DNA from: Pseudomonas orientalis
GTDB lineage: Bacteria > Pseudomonadota > Gammaproteobacteria > Pseudomonadales > Pseudomonadaceae
Assembly (NCBI RefSeq): GCF_001439815.1
Contig: NZ_JYLM01000011.1
Span: 62,001 to 126,000 of the forward strand
Length of the DNA: 64,000 nt
Reading direction: 5' to 3'
Shown here piece after piece: positions 34,982 to 43,428 of this stretch. Each line of letters begins with the position of its first letter. The stretch's first letter is position 1. The position numbers and the translations under genes were made by a program. A model generated the notes under the pieces. The model was given only the letters and a program-made list of their open reading frames with translations. It did no database searches and had not been told where the DNA came from.

Positions 34982-35200
34982 ATGCCACTCGTTACCATCA
35001 AAGGCATTGAAGGCGTTTTTACCGATGAACAGAAAGCCGAGGTCATTCGCAAAGTGACCGACGCCATGGTTTCGGTGGAGGGCGAAAACATGCGCGCCCT
35101 CACCTGGGTCATCTTCGAAGAGGTCAAGAGCGGAGATTGGGGGATTGCCGGCAAGCCCATCACGGCTCAGGAAGTCTTGAAGCTGCAAGCCGGTCAATAA
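34982..35200 (+). CDS. 4-oxalocrotonate tautomerase-like protein
   Basis: 72 aa. Met is followed by the catalytic Pro (MPLVTIKGIEGVF), which becomes the N-terminal base after Met removal. The tautomerase fold follows (LTWVIFEEVKSGDWGIAGKP). AAGGAGCACACC precedes ATG 34982. A strong terminator lies 24 nt downstream, closing the ahpD-OYE-tautomerase operon. Its role in electrophile stress is unknown, but the same gene occurs in allicin-tolerance islands. Confidence 0.88.
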   Translation: MPLVTIKGIEGVFTDEQKAEVIRKVTDAMVSVEGENMRALTWVIFEEVKSGDWGIAGKPITAQEVLKLQAGQ

Positions 35201-35224
35201 GCGGTTTCAGCTTTAAACACCATA

Positions 35225-35270
35225 ACTCCCGGCTGCTGAGCACTCCCATGCTCAGCGGCCGGGAGTTTTT
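35225..35270 (+). terminator. Rho-independent terminator after the tautomerase gene
   Basis: ACTCCCGGC (35225-35233) pairs with GCCGGGAGT (35258-35266). A further GCTGAGC/GCTCAGC stem inside gives about 17 pairs around an 8-nt loop. A run of five T follows at 35266-35270. Confidence 0.88.
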
Positions 35271-35310
35271 CCGTTCTGAAGGAACAGCACATTTGTCGGA
35301 GTGTACCTCC

Positions 35311-35832
35311 ATGATTCTGATCGTTTTTGCCCACCCCTACCCCGATAAATCCAAGGTTAACCAACTGATGCTCAAGTTGGCCGCCAATAATCCGGATGTC
35401 ACCATTCGCTCGCTGTACGACCTGTACCCCGACTTCAATATTGACGTCGAGGCTGAACAAAAGGCCGTAGAACAGGCGCAACTGCTGGTGCTGCAACACC
35501 CTCTTTACTGGTACAGCTACCCTCCACTGTTGAAGCTGTGGATCGACAAGGTCCTCACCCAAGGCTGGGCCTATGGCAAAGGCGCTACCGGGCTAAAAGA
35601 CAAAAGCATGCTCTGGGCCGTGACCACCGGCGGCGATCATGATCACTTCGACCTCGGTGATCATCCAGGCTTCGCCGCTCTGGCTCAGCCGCTGCATGCC
35701 ACTGCCAGCTACTGCCAGATGCGCTGGTTGGCGCCGCAAGCAATACACGGCGCGTACGGTGCCGACCAGACCGCCCTGCTCTCTCAAATACGCCGATACG
35801 CTGCCCGCCTGGCTTCTTGGAAGGAAGATTGA
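35311..35832 (+). CDS. kefF: NAD(P)H oxidoreductase, KefF-like
   Basis: 173 aa flavodoxin-fold quinone reductase, ancillary activator of the Kef potassium efflux system. MILIVFAHPYPDKSKVNQ is the FMN-binding start, and VLQHPLYWYSYPPLLKLWIDKVLTQGWAYG is the family signature. VTTGG marks the second binding loop. ATG 35311 has GGAG nine bases upstream; the longer reading from 35137 crosses the terminator and is rejected. It is followed at 1 nt by kefC, the classical kefFC pair. Confidence 0.9.
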   Translation: MILIVFAHPYPDKSKVNQLMLKLAANNPDVTIRSLYDLYPDFNIDVEAEQKAVEQAQLLVLQHPLYWYSYPPLLKLWIDKVLTQGWAYGKGATGLKDKSMLWAVTTGGDHDHFDLGDHPGFAALAQPLHATASYCQMRWLAPQAIHGAYGADQTALLSQIRRYAARLASWKED

Positions 35833-35833
35833 T

Positions 35834-37663
35834 ATGGAGACTCACAGCCTGATTGAAATGCTTATCTACCTGGGCTCCGCTGCGTTGATTGTGCCTATCG
35901 CCGTGCGATTGGGGCTGGGCCCGGTGCTGGGGTATCTGCTGGCAGGCTGCCTGATCGGCCCCTGGGGCCTGAAGCTGGTCACGGATGTGCAATCGATCCT
36001 GCACTTTGCTGAAATCGGCGTGGTGCTGATGCTGTTTATCATTGGTTTGGAGCTCGACCCCAAGCGCCTCTGGGCGATGCGGCGGATGGTCTTTGGTGGT
36101 GGCGCCTTGCAGATGCTGGTCTGTGGCGCGGCGATTGCTGTGTTTTGCGCAGCCCTGGGCTTGAACTGGAGTGCCGCTTTGTTGGTGGGGCTGACGCTGA
36201 GCCTGTCGTCCACTGCGATTGCCATGCAGGCCATGAACGAACGTAACATGACGCCCACCGCCGTGGGCCGCAGCAGCTTTGCCGTCCTACTGTTTCAAGA
36301 CATCGCGGCGATTCCACTGGTGGCCATGATCCCGCTGTTGGCCGCTAATGGCGGCACGCCTTCCGGTGCCGAGCTGCTGCTGTCCATCGCAAAGATCGTC
36401 GGTGCGATTGTGGCAGTGGTGCTCCTGGGGCAATACGTCTCCCGCCCGGTGCTGCGTTTCGTCGCACGCTCGGGGTTGCGTGAAATCTTCAGTGCGGTGG
36501 CATTGTTTCTGGTGTTCGGATTCGGCTTGCTCCTGGAAGAGGCCGGTCTGTCCATGGCCATGGGCGCCTTTCTGGCCGGCGTGCTGCTGGCCAGTTCGGA
36601 ATACCGGCATGCCCTGGAAAGTGATATCGAACCCTTCAAGGGACTATTGCTCGGACTGTTCTTTATCGGCGTCGGCATGTCGATCGACTTCGGCACGCTG
36701 ATCCATTCACCGCTGTCCGTGATTACGCTGACCCTTGGGTTTATCGTGATCAAGCTGCTGATGATTAAACTCCTGGGACGCTTTTTGAATGTCCCTGCAG
36801 AGCAGCGATCCTGGCAGGCGGTGTTTCTCGGCCAGGGCAGTGAATTCGCCTTCGTGGTTTTCGGCGCAGCCACCGTGGCAGGCGTCCTGGTCGACCCGTG
36901 GGGCAAAAGCCTGACCCTGGCGGTGGCATTGTCCATGTGCGTCACGCCGCTGCTGATCATCGTGCTCAACCGCCTGGAATCGGCGAACAGAGGCAACGAC
37001 CGGCCGGCGGATACTATCGACAAGCGCAATCCTCGCGTGATCATCGCCGGTTTCGGTCGCTTCGGCCAAGTTGCGGGGCGTCTATTGATGTCGTGCGGGT
37101 TTGAGGTCGTCGTGCTGGATCACGATCCCGACCATATCGAAACGTTGCGCAAATTCGGGGTCAAAGTGTTTTACGGGGACGCAACACGCCTCGATTTATT
37201 GCACGCCGCTGGAGCCGACCAGGCTCTGGTGCTGATCAACGCCATTGACGACACGGACGACAACCTGACGCTGACGCGGTTGGCCCAGGAGCATTTCCCA
37301 TCCTTGAAACTGGTGGTGCGGGCCCGCGACATGGGACACATCATTATGTTGCGCCGGATGGGTATCGAAGCGGTCGAGCGGGAAACCTTCGAGAGCGCTC
37401 TGGCGCTGGGACGCAGAGCGCTGGAACAACTGGGTGTGGGGCGTTACGAAGCCCGTGAGCGCGCGGATCGGTTTCGCCGCCTGAACCTTGCGATGCTTGA
37501 GGAAATGGCCGCGCAACCACAAGAAGACACCGAATACCAATATGATGCCTACCAACGCGCCAATGCGATGCTGACGGACATCTTCAATGAGGACCGCGCC
37601 CATCCTATCGATAACGGGCCTGGTAAGTCCCAATCGGCAACGCGAGCACACCAGGCGGACTAG
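35834..37663 (+). CDS. kefC: Glutathione-regulated K+/H+ antiporter, KefC-like
   Basis: 609 aa. An N-terminal membrane domain of the CPA2 type has about 12-13 helices (LVGLTLSLSSTAIAMQAMNERN, FFIGVGMSIDFGTLI). A cytoplasmic RCK/TrkA-N domain follows (VIIAGFGRFGQVAGRLLMSCGFEVVVLD, with GVKVFYGDATRLDLLHAAGA). Glutathione conjugates open such channels; potassium leaves and protons enter, which protects against electrophiles. Paired with kefF. Start at ATG 35834 just after the kefF stop. Confidence 0.93.
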   Translation: METHSLIEMLIYLGSAALIVPIAVRLGLGPVLGYLLAGCLIGPWGLKLVTDVQSILHFAEIGVVLMLFIIGLELDPKRLWAMRRMVFGGGALQMLVCGAAIAVFCAALGLNWSAALLVGLTLSLSSTAIAMQAMNERNMTPTAVGRSSFAVLLFQDIAAIPLVAMIPLLAANGGTPSGAELLLSIAKIVGAIVAVVLLGQYVSRPVLRFVARSGLREIFSAVALFLVFGFGLLLEEAGLSMAMGAFLAGVLLASSEYRHALESDIEPFKGLLLGLFFIGVGMSIDFGTLIHSPLSVITLTLGFIVIKLLMIKLLGRFLNVPAEQRSWQAVFLGQGSEFAFVVFGAATVAGVLVDPWGKSLTLAVALSMCVTPLLIIVLNRLESANRGNDRPADTIDKRNPRVIIAGFGRFGQVAGRLLMSCGFEVVVLDHDPDHIETLRKFGVKVFYGDATRLDLLHAAGADQALVLINAIDDTDDNLTLTRLAQEHFPSLKLVVRARDMGHIIMLRRMGIEAVERETFESALALGRRALEQLGVGRYEARERADRFRRLNLAMLEEMAAQPQEDTEYQYDAYQRANAMLTDIFNEDRAHPIDNGPGKSQSATRAHQAD

Positions 37664-37669
37664 ACTCGA

Positions 37670-37999
37670 TCAGCGAGCCTCTTCCAGCTCCGCCAGTACG
37701 GCTTTCTTCAGGGCAGCGACTGAACGTGAGCCAGGCATGACGCGCAGCAACCGTCCCTGGTGAAACACCGCCAGGGACGGTACGGCGCGAATGCCATACA
37801 TCTGCGCGATGGTCGGCGAGACGGCGACGTCGATTTTCCCAAAGGCGGCCAGGGCGTGGAGCTTGTCTTCCAGCGCATGGAATATGGGTTTCATCTCCTG
37901 GCACGGCTTGCACCAAGACGCCGAAAACAACACAACACTGCTGCCTTTGGCAACAAAGCGAGCGAACTGTGGGGCGCTCAATTCAACGATACGGTTCAT
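37670..37999 (-). CDS. Thioredoxin-like protein with CKPC active site
   Basis: 109 aa thioredoxin fold. SSVVLFSASWCKPCQEMKPIF holds the CxxC, with Lys where most thioredoxins have Gly, which may alter its redox potential. IRAVPSLAVFHQGRLL contains the cis-Pro loop. GAGGT precedes ATG 37999. Last gene of the minus-strand osmC-SDR-tetR-dsbA-trx run and convergent with kefC, with 6 nt between stops. Thioredoxin genes are part of the known allicin tolerance core. Confidence 0.88.
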   Translation of the reverse strand: MNRIVELSAPQFARFVAKGSSVVLFSASWCKPCQEMKPIFHALEDKLHALAAFGKIDVAVSPTIAQMYGIRAVPSLAVFHQGRLLRVMPGSRSVAALKKAVLAELEEAR

Positions 38000-38048
38000 C
38001 GGGACCTCATTGAGCGCTGCCTCTTGTTAGGCCGCGCCACGTTGCCAG

Positions 38049-38747
38049 TCAAATTTTGCAGCCGTCGATGCCGCAGACCTGGCCGATAAACGCGCCCTCA
38101 TCGAACCGCGCCTTCTCCTGCATCTTGTTCAGCGCCTCGAGGAATGCCGCCTCAGGCTGAGCGCCGGCGACAGAGAACGCGTTATTGAAGACAAACAACG
38201 GCACGCCAGAGCCCAATTGCGCGGCGAAATGTTCGTCTTCTTCCATCTCTACGCGCAGCTCAGGGGACGACCACGCGTGTTCGATTGACTCATCCGATAC
38301 ACCCGCCGCTTTGGCAATGGCCGCCAGGCTGCTGCGATCAAACAGTGACTTGCCGTAAGTTGTGCTCTGTTCATAGAGCGCCTCTACGAGCCGCTTTTTC
38401 ACCACAGGGTCCTGTACCGCCTTGACCAGAACGTGGGCGTCAGCGGTATCGCCGAACAACAGGGTGCCAAAACGATATTCCAACCCGTCAGACCGTCCGT
38501 ATTGGGTGACGGCGTCCATCATCGCATCGGCAGAATGAGGATTGCCGAGCTTGCGCTTGAGCGCCGCGATCATGGGCTCCGGGGCTTGATTGGCGGCTAG
38601 ACGATAGGCTCTGACATTGACTTGCACACTGTCCTTGCCGGAGAACTGCTCCAGCGCTTTTTCAAAACGGCGCTTGGCAATCCAGCACCAGGGGCAAACG
38701 AAGTCGGACCAGATATCGACGACGTACTTTTTCGTAGGAGTTTGCAT
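38049..38747 (-). CDS. DsbA family oxidoreductase, FrnE-like
   Basis: 232 aa DsbA-fold protein without a signal peptide, so probably cytoplasmic. The active site is VDIWSDFVCPWCWIAKRRFEKAL with a CPWC motif. GVPLFVFNNAFSVAGAQP is the FrnE/HCCA-isomerase-type cis-Pro region. AGGAT precedes ATG 38747. The upstream tetR stop is 3 nt away, so the two are tightly coupled. It likely repairs or shuffles thiols during electrophile stress. Confidence 0.88.
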   Translation of the reverse strand: MQTPTKKYVVDIWSDFVCPWCWIAKRRFEKALEQFSGKDSVQVNVRAYRLAANQAPEPMIAALKRKLGNPHSADAMMDAVTQYGRSDGLEYRFGTLLFGDTADAHVLVKAVQDPVVKKRLVEALYEQSTTYGKSLFDRSSLAAIAKAAGVSDESIEHAWSSPELRVEMEEDEHFAAQLGSGVPLFVFNNAFSVAGAQPEAAFLEALNKMQEKARFDEGAFIGQVCGIDGCKI

Positions 38748-38750
38748 AAG

Positions 38751-39341
38751 TCATCCTGCACACATAAGTGAAGACCGCATTGCCAGCGTTTCAAGTAAAT
38801 GGTTGAAACCCGACAAGGGGTCGTTTGATCCGTCCAATGCCCAATTAATGAGACTTGCGCCCTCAAGGGCACCCAGTAACATAGCGGCGTAGACCTCCAG
38901 GGGTTTGTCCAGCACCCAGTGATGCTGGCGGGCGGCATCACTGAGCGTGCCTTGCAGCCAATGGAGTTGAGACTCGAAGAAGCACCGAGTGAGCCCCTGC
39001 AGCGACAGCGGCAATGCCGCCATTTCCGCGGCCAATGCGCCGCACAGCGGCAACAGCCCCTCGTTGGCGCTGATCACGAAAAGCTGAGAAAAACCACGCA
39101 GTCGCAACAGCGGATCGGCATGCATGACCTCAATCGTGACCAGCGTCTCTTCAAAGCGCTGGATGTAGTCCTTGATCAGCTCCGCCCCCAGGCGCTCCTT
39201 GGTGGGAAAGTGATGGTGAATACTGGCCTTGCGGATGCCGATCTGCGCCGCAAGATCGGCATAGCTGAACGCTGAATAGCCTTTGGAACGCATGTGTATC
39301 TGTGCGGCATTGAGCAGCGCGGCTTTTGTCGTGACAGACAT
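38751..39341 (-). CDS. TetR family regulator (paralog of 40979 and 28438)
   Basis: 196 aa. Helix-turn-helix FSYADLAAQIGIRKASIHHHFPTKERL is nearly identical to those of the other two TetR copies here, and LLPLCGALAAEMAALP is shared in the ligand domain. GAGGC precedes ATG 39341. It sits inside the osmC-SDR-tetR-dsbA-trx operon and probably represses it through the TACCA-N6-TGGTA-type site before osmC. Confidence 0.9.
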   Translation of the reverse strand: MSVTTKAALLNAAQIHMRSKGYSAFSYADLAAQIGIRKASIHHHFPTKERLGAELIKDYIQRFEETLVTIEVMHADPLLRLRGFSQLFVISANEGLLPLCGALAAEMAALPLSLQGLTRCFFESQLHWLQGTLSDAARQHHWVLDKPLEVYAAMLLGALEGASLINWALDGSNDPLSGFNHLLETLAMRSSLMCAG

Positions 39342-39392
39342 TCGAGCCTCCAGCGGCCAGCGTTCAGCCCTTGATCATCGGCTAAGGGGTAT

Positions 39393-40166
39393 TCAGGCGC
39401 GCACGGCCATGACACCGGCGTCCACGTCCCAGATGGCGCCGGTCACCCAAGAGGTTTTGTCCGACAACAGGAACAGGATCGTATTGGCCACGTCTTCCGG
39501 CACGCCGACGCGTCCCAGCGGGTGGAAGGCGTTAAGCGATTTCATTGCTTCCGGGATCGCGTCCTTGTCCATGAACCCCTCGTAAATCGAGGTGTGCACG
39601 ATGCCAGGGGAAACCGCATTGACGCGAATACCCGAATGCGCCAATTCAATCGCCAAGTTACGTGTCAGCGCATGCAAACCGGCTTTGGCCATGGAGTACG
39701 CAGAGGCCGGCGAGCCGGCCAGCGCAGCCTGAGCGCCGATGGAACCGACATTGACAATCGAACCTTCACGCTTGGCGGCGAGCATGTTCTTGACCACGGC
39801 CTGGGTGATGAAAAACGTCGAACGGTTGAGGGACATGTACATGTCATACTCGGCCGCATCATGCTCGGTGAACGGCTTGGGAACGAAGATCCCAGCGGAG
39901 TTGACCATCAGACTGATATCGCTGTGGTTGGTGTTGATATCCTGAAGAACGCTGTGCATGCCCTCTTCGGTCATCAGGTTGGCCACGATCACCGACACGT
40001 TACCCAGTGGGCTCAGTTCGTTACGCACCGCATCGGCCTTGTCTTGCTTGCTGCCGGTGAGCACGACACTGCCGCCCGCCTTCAGCACCATGCGGGCCGT
40101 TTCCAGGCCCATGCCGCTGGTGCCGCCGACGACCAACAATTTCTTGCCTTTGAAGTAATCGTTCAT
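39393..40166 (-). CDS. SDR family oxidoreductase
   Basis: 257 aa. Cofactor loop VVGGTSGMGLETA, MVNSAGIFVPK in place of the usual NNAG, and catalytic YSMAK near residue 155. ATG 40166 has GGAG seven bases upstream; the longer reading from 40232 lacks one. It follows osmC by 94 nt and precedes tetR by 51 nt. Its role here is unknown; SDR genes of this kind belong to the allicin tolerance gene set. Confidence 0.87.
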   Translation of the reverse strand: MNDYFKGKKLLVVGGTSGMGLETARMVLKAGGSVVLTGSKQDKADAVRNELSPLGNVSVIVANLMTEEGMHSVLQDINTNHSDISLMVNSAGIFVPKPFTEHDAAEYDMYMSLNRSTFFITQAVVKNMLAAKREGSIVNVGSIGAQAALAGSPASAYSMAKAGLHALTRNLAIELAHSGIRVNAVSPGIVHTSIYEGFMDKDAIPEAMKSLNAFHPLGRVGVPEDVANTILFLLSDKTSWVTGAIWDVDAGVMAVRA

Positions 40167-40260
40167 TACAGACTCCGGACTTCTATGTTTCGTGAGGGTG
40201 GCACTAGCGCAATTACTGGCCGTCTGGTGCACACAAGGTGTGATCTATTTGACGGGCGAA

Positions 40261-40815
40261 TCAGCCCTCACGCACTTCCAGCGTCGGCACCATACGAATG
40301 GCTTTCGAGAAGTTGGCGTAGTTCACCGACGTTTTCAGCACAACTTTATGCAGCTCTTCAACACGTTCACGAGAGGCATCGGTGTGCAGGCGAATCACAA
40401 CGCTGACTTCGTCATAGCCTGGATTGACGCTTTCGTCGATGCCCAGGAAACCACGCAGGTCGAGAGTGCCGTCGGTTTCAATTTCCAGGCTGTGGATCTT
40501 GATGCCCATCATCGCGGCGTTGGCGGCATAACCGACCGACATGCACGCGTTCAGTGCTGCCATCAGCAGTTCCTGTGGGTTGGGTGCAGTGTTCTGACCC
40601 AACAGCTCATTTGGCTCGTCGGCGGCAATTTCGAAGTCACGTGAATAGGTTTCGCCGGCCAGGCTGTAGCGATTGACCTTCGCGACGGAACGGGTCTGCC
40701 CCTTCCATTGGGTTTTGACATTAAAACTGGCATGACGCTTGGTCGCATCCTCGGCAACGCCTTGGGCAAACTGCTGGAGTGCGGCAACTTCGATACCGTT
40801 CAAGTTAGTGCTCAT
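40261..40815 (-). CDS. OsmC family protein
   Basis: 184 aa peroxide/thiol-stress protein. One catalytic-type Cys is seen in LLMAALNACMSVGYAANAA. The region where the second family Cys normally lies reads TSVNYANFSKA, with no Cys, so it may be a single-Cys member. AGGGGA precedes ATG 40815. First gene of the minus-strand operon. An operator-like site (TACCT-N6-TGGTA on this strand) lies 54 nt upstream of the start. Confidence 0.88.
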   Translation of the reverse strand: MSTNLNGIEVAALQQFAQGVAEDATKRHASFNVKTQWKGQTRSVAKVNRYSLAGETYSRDFEIAADEPNELLGQNTAPNPQELLMAALNACMSVGYAANAAMMGIKIHSLEIETDGTLDLRGFLGIDESVNPGYDEVSVVIRLHTDASRERVEELHKVVLKTSVNYANFSKAIRMVPTLEVREG

Positions 40816-40868
40816 GTGTACATTCCCCTTCGGATGGACCGGGCGTTCGGCTCGGAATGGAACAAGCC

Positions 40869-40884
40869 TACCAACTAGTAGGTA
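40869..40884. promoter_or_regulatory. TACCA-N6-AGGTA operator upstream of osmC
   Basis: Inverted repeat TACCA-ACTAGT-AGGTA with one mismatch to the metC, gor and ahpD copies. It lies 54 nt before the osmC start, at a promoter position. Confidence 0.62.
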
Positions 40885-40934
40885 ATGAAGCAAGAAATTT
40901 AACTTACCGCCCTGCCCCTGCTGATTTTTAAACC

Positions 40935-40965
40935 AAAAAAAACCTCGAATAGTCGAGGTTTTTCA
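40935..40965. terminator. Bidirectional terminator between tetR and osmC
   Basis: AACCTCGA (40941-40948) and TCGAGGTT (40953-40960) form an 8-bp stem with a 4-nt loop, with A-rich sequence before and a T-run after. On the minus strand it terminates the tetR gene ending at 40979, and so insulates the osmC operon. Confidence 0.82.
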
Positions 40966-40978
40966 ACGCATTAACTTG

Positions 40979-41554
40979 TCAGTGGGGTTTGGGCAGTGTG
41001 CGCATTGCCTCCAGAATAAAATCGAATCCGGATGCCTGCTCGTACTGATCGCTCATCGCCCACGCCACAAAGCTGCCGCCTTCCAGCGTATTCAGGATCA
41101 GCCTGGCGACCTTGTTGACGTCCAACTGCGCCTTGAGCTCCCCGTTCGACTGCCCCAGTGCGATATTGGCCTGAAGCCACTCAAGATGTATCTCGAAAAA
41201 GTGCCGCGTCAGCGCCTGCAGGCTTTCCGGCAGTGCCATTAACTCGGCAGCCAGCGCGCCGCACAGCGGCAACAAGCCGTTTTGACTGCTCTGTGCAAAC
41301 ATCAGGACAAACGCGTTCAGGCGCGCGACGACGTCGGTATTTTCGTCATTGACCTGCTCCAACTGTTTCTTGAACCGGAACAGGTAGCTCTCGACGATGG
41401 CAATCGCAAGACCTTCCTTGGTTGGGAAATGATGATGAATACTCGCCTTCTTGATACCAATTTCAGCGGCAAGGTCAGCGTAGCTGAAGGCTGCATAGCC
41501 TTTGGTGCGCAACAGGATCTCAGCGCTGCTTAGAAGGTCGGAACGTGTACTCAT
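40979..41554 (-). CDS. TetR family regulator
   Basis: 191 aa. HTH FSYADLAAEIGIKKASIHHHFPTKEGLA and LLPLCGALAAELMALPESLQALTRHFFEIHLEWL closely match the truncated copy at 28438. A longer reading starts at TTG 41578; ATG 41554 gives the usual MSTRSDLLSSAE opening. It stands alone with a terminator after it, upstream of osmC on the same strand. A plausible repressor of the TACCA-N6-TGGTA sites. Confidence 0.9.
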   Translation of the reverse strand: MSTRSDLLSSAEILLRTKGYAAFSYADLAAEIGIKKASIHHHFPTKEGLAIAIVESYLFRFKKQLEQVNDENTDVVARLNAFVLMFAQSSQNGLLPLCGALAAELMALPESLQALTRHFFEIHLEWLQANIALGQSNGELKAQLDVNKVARLILNTLEGGSFVAWAMSDQYEQASGFDFILEAMRTLPKPH

Positions 41555-41624
41555 GGTGCCGCATCCAGGTTTTATCAATCGAGCATCATAAATCAGTCAT
41601 CCGTGAGTTGACAGTGTGCGAGCC

Positions 41625-42632
41625 TCATGCAGAGCGCCCGATGCAGGTAACGGACGCTACAGCGCCGGCCGACGCCGCACGCACGTCGCTGGGCGTACGC
41701 CCATAGTGCGCCTTGAAGACTTTGGCGAAATGCGCCTGGCTGGTGAACCCTTGGCGATAGGCAACCTCGGCAATATCCAGCCCGCCACCCTGGGGCTGGC
41801 TAAGCAGACGGAACGCTCCCTGCAAGCGCTTTTCCAGAATGAAACGGTGGGGCTGTGTGTCTTCCAAGGCGAACAGCCTGGCCAGGTGCCGTGTGGAAAC
41901 ACCGGTTTGAATCGCTACTCGCTCACAGCTCAACGTCGGATCGGCAAGTTGTTCAAGGATGCATTGCTTGGCTGCCAACAAATAGGAAGCACTCAATGCG
42001 TTGATCCGACGATTGCCCATTTGGCCCGCGATGAGAGTGCCCAGTAATTCCAGGGCGTCATCTTGATAGCTGTCTGCCGCCTGGCTGAGCGGCTGCTCGA
42101 AAAAACCGCCGGTGCGCTGGCTCAATGTTCTGACCAGTAGCCGCTGGGTGCCGGTGTGCGCGCTGATCTTGACGGCGTTATCAAATCGGCGCAGACAGCG
42201 GGAGGCAAACACGTCCTGAGGGATATCGAAGATAAACTTGTGCATCGAGCCGGAGAAACCGAACAGATAGGGCTTGTCGGTGCGATACACCATCATCTCG
42301 CCCGGCTCCAGCAAGTGACAGTTACCATTCTGAAAGAAAAACGAAGCACTGCCCATGACCAGCGAGACGAACACCGACTCCTTGGGCACCGAGCGAATCA
42401 TTGAACCGTCACGTTCTATCACGTGTTGGTTGCCGACAATATGGGCCACCCGCAGACGGTCCAGGCTCAGGTTGTCTTCCTGCGCGCTGAACCCGGTTTC
42501 ACAGAATGAAGAACACTTCAGACCCACGAGCGTCGATGCGTTGTATTGCTCCCAGAACGCCACGCGCTGGTCCACGGGAAGGTCGTCGGTACTGGCGCGC
42601 TGGGTATCGAGCAAAGGGGCGGGTAGAGGCAT
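41625..42632 (-). CDS. AraC family regulator with AraC_binding_2 domain
   Basis: 335 aa. The N-terminal ligand domain (FSAQEDNLSLDRLRVAHIVG, HLLEPGEMMVYRTDKPYLF) belongs to the FeaR/NphR-like group of aromatic-compound regulators. C-terminal HTH: SCERVAIQTGVSTRHLARLF and DIAEVAYRQGFTSQAHFAKVF. ATG 42632 is the likely start; a reading from 42812 would add ~60 residues overlapping the promoter. Divergent from the dioxygenase-MFS-porin-SDR run, its probable target. Confidence 0.88.
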   Translation of the reverse strand: MPLPAPLLDTQRASTDDLPVDQRVAFWEQYNASTLVGLKCSSFCETGFSAQEDNLSLDRLRVAHIVGNQHVIERDGSMIRSVPKESVFVSLVMGSASFFFQNGNCHLLEPGEMMVYRTDKPYLFGFSGSMHKFIFDIPQDVFASRCLRRFDNAVKISAHTGTQRLLVRTLSQRTGGFFEQPLSQAADSYQDDALELLGTLIAGQMGNRRINALSASYLLAAKQCILEQLADPTLSCERVAIQTGVSTRHLARLFALEDTQPHRFILEKRLQGAFRLLSQPQGGGLDIAEVAYRQGFTSQAHFAKVFKAHYGRTPSDVRAASAGAVASVTCIGRSA

Positions 42633-42871
42633 TTTCGTTTTTCTCTTTCTTATTGACTGCCTGGCCCGCGCAAGGCGGATTACGGGGCCTGCAGCCGCCA
42701 TTAGCCGCTCCCCCGGACACACTGTCAACCAATAACCGATACAAAGACAGCGCGACGGTTGAAGTGAAAATATCCGTCCGATACAGACAACAATGCCGTC
42801 CGTTTCGAACAAACCCTAGCGCCCGCTTCACCCTACAGTGCGCCTCTGTATTCCAACAATCAGAGGCCAAC

Positions 42872-43405
42872 ATGCCCGAATTAGCCAGTAACGAATTTTG
42901 GAAAGACCTGCAGCCTATCGCGAACTGCTTCAAGCCCGACGCCAAGCCTGAGGTGTACCTGCCCAATGCTGCCAGTGATGATCTGCGGCTCTACGTGCCC
43001 TTCACCGAGACCGTCTCTTCCCGCCCCTTATGGATTTCTCCCAGCGAAAATCGCTGGTGCGACATCTTGATGTCCAGCCGGGCCGGCCTGGTCAATCGCC
43101 ACTACCACCCTCATGAAGTGTTCGCCTACACGCTGTCGGGCAAGTGGGGCTACCTGGAGCATGAGTGGACCGCCACGGCCGGCGACTTCGTCTATGAGAC
43201 GCCCGGCGAAGGTCACACCCTGGTGGCCTATGAGCACGACGAACCCATGCGCGTGTTTTTCATCGTCAAGGGGCCGCTGATCTGGCTCGACGATCAAGGC
43301 GAGTCCACCGGCTACTTCGACGTGCACTCCTACATTGCTCTGTGCCGTGAACATTACGAAAAGGTCGGCCTGGGGGCTGATGCAGTGGACCGTCTGTTCC
43401 GTTAA
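42872..43405 (+). CDS. 2,4'-dihydroxyacetophenone dioxygenase-like cupin
   Basis: 177 aa cupin with the metal-binding pattern NRHYHPHEVFAYTLSGKWGYLEHEW, very like the iron-dependent dioxygenase that cleaves 2,4'-dihydroxyacetophenone into 4-hydroxybenzoate and formate. The other ligand stretch is ETPGEGHTL. AGG precedes ATG 42872; the open frame from 42506 is an extension into the promoter. First gene of a plus-strand set with a transporter, porin and SDR, under a divergent AraC gene. Confidence 0.8.
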   Translation: MPELASNEFWKDLQPIANCFKPDAKPEVYLPNAASDDLRLYVPFTETVSSRPLWISPSENRWCDILMSSRAGLVNRHYHPHEVFAYTLSGKWGYLEHEWTATAGDFVYETPGEGHTLVAYEHDEPMRVFFIVKGPLIWLDDQGESTGYFDVHSYIALCREHYEKVGLGADAVDRLFR

Positions 43406-43428
43406 ATCCCGTGCTACGGAGAACCACC

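Noticed and set aside
34160..35197. Minus-strand open frame of 345 aa opposite the old yellow enzyme
   Set aside because: Overlaps two well-supported genes; composition is that of a shadow frame.
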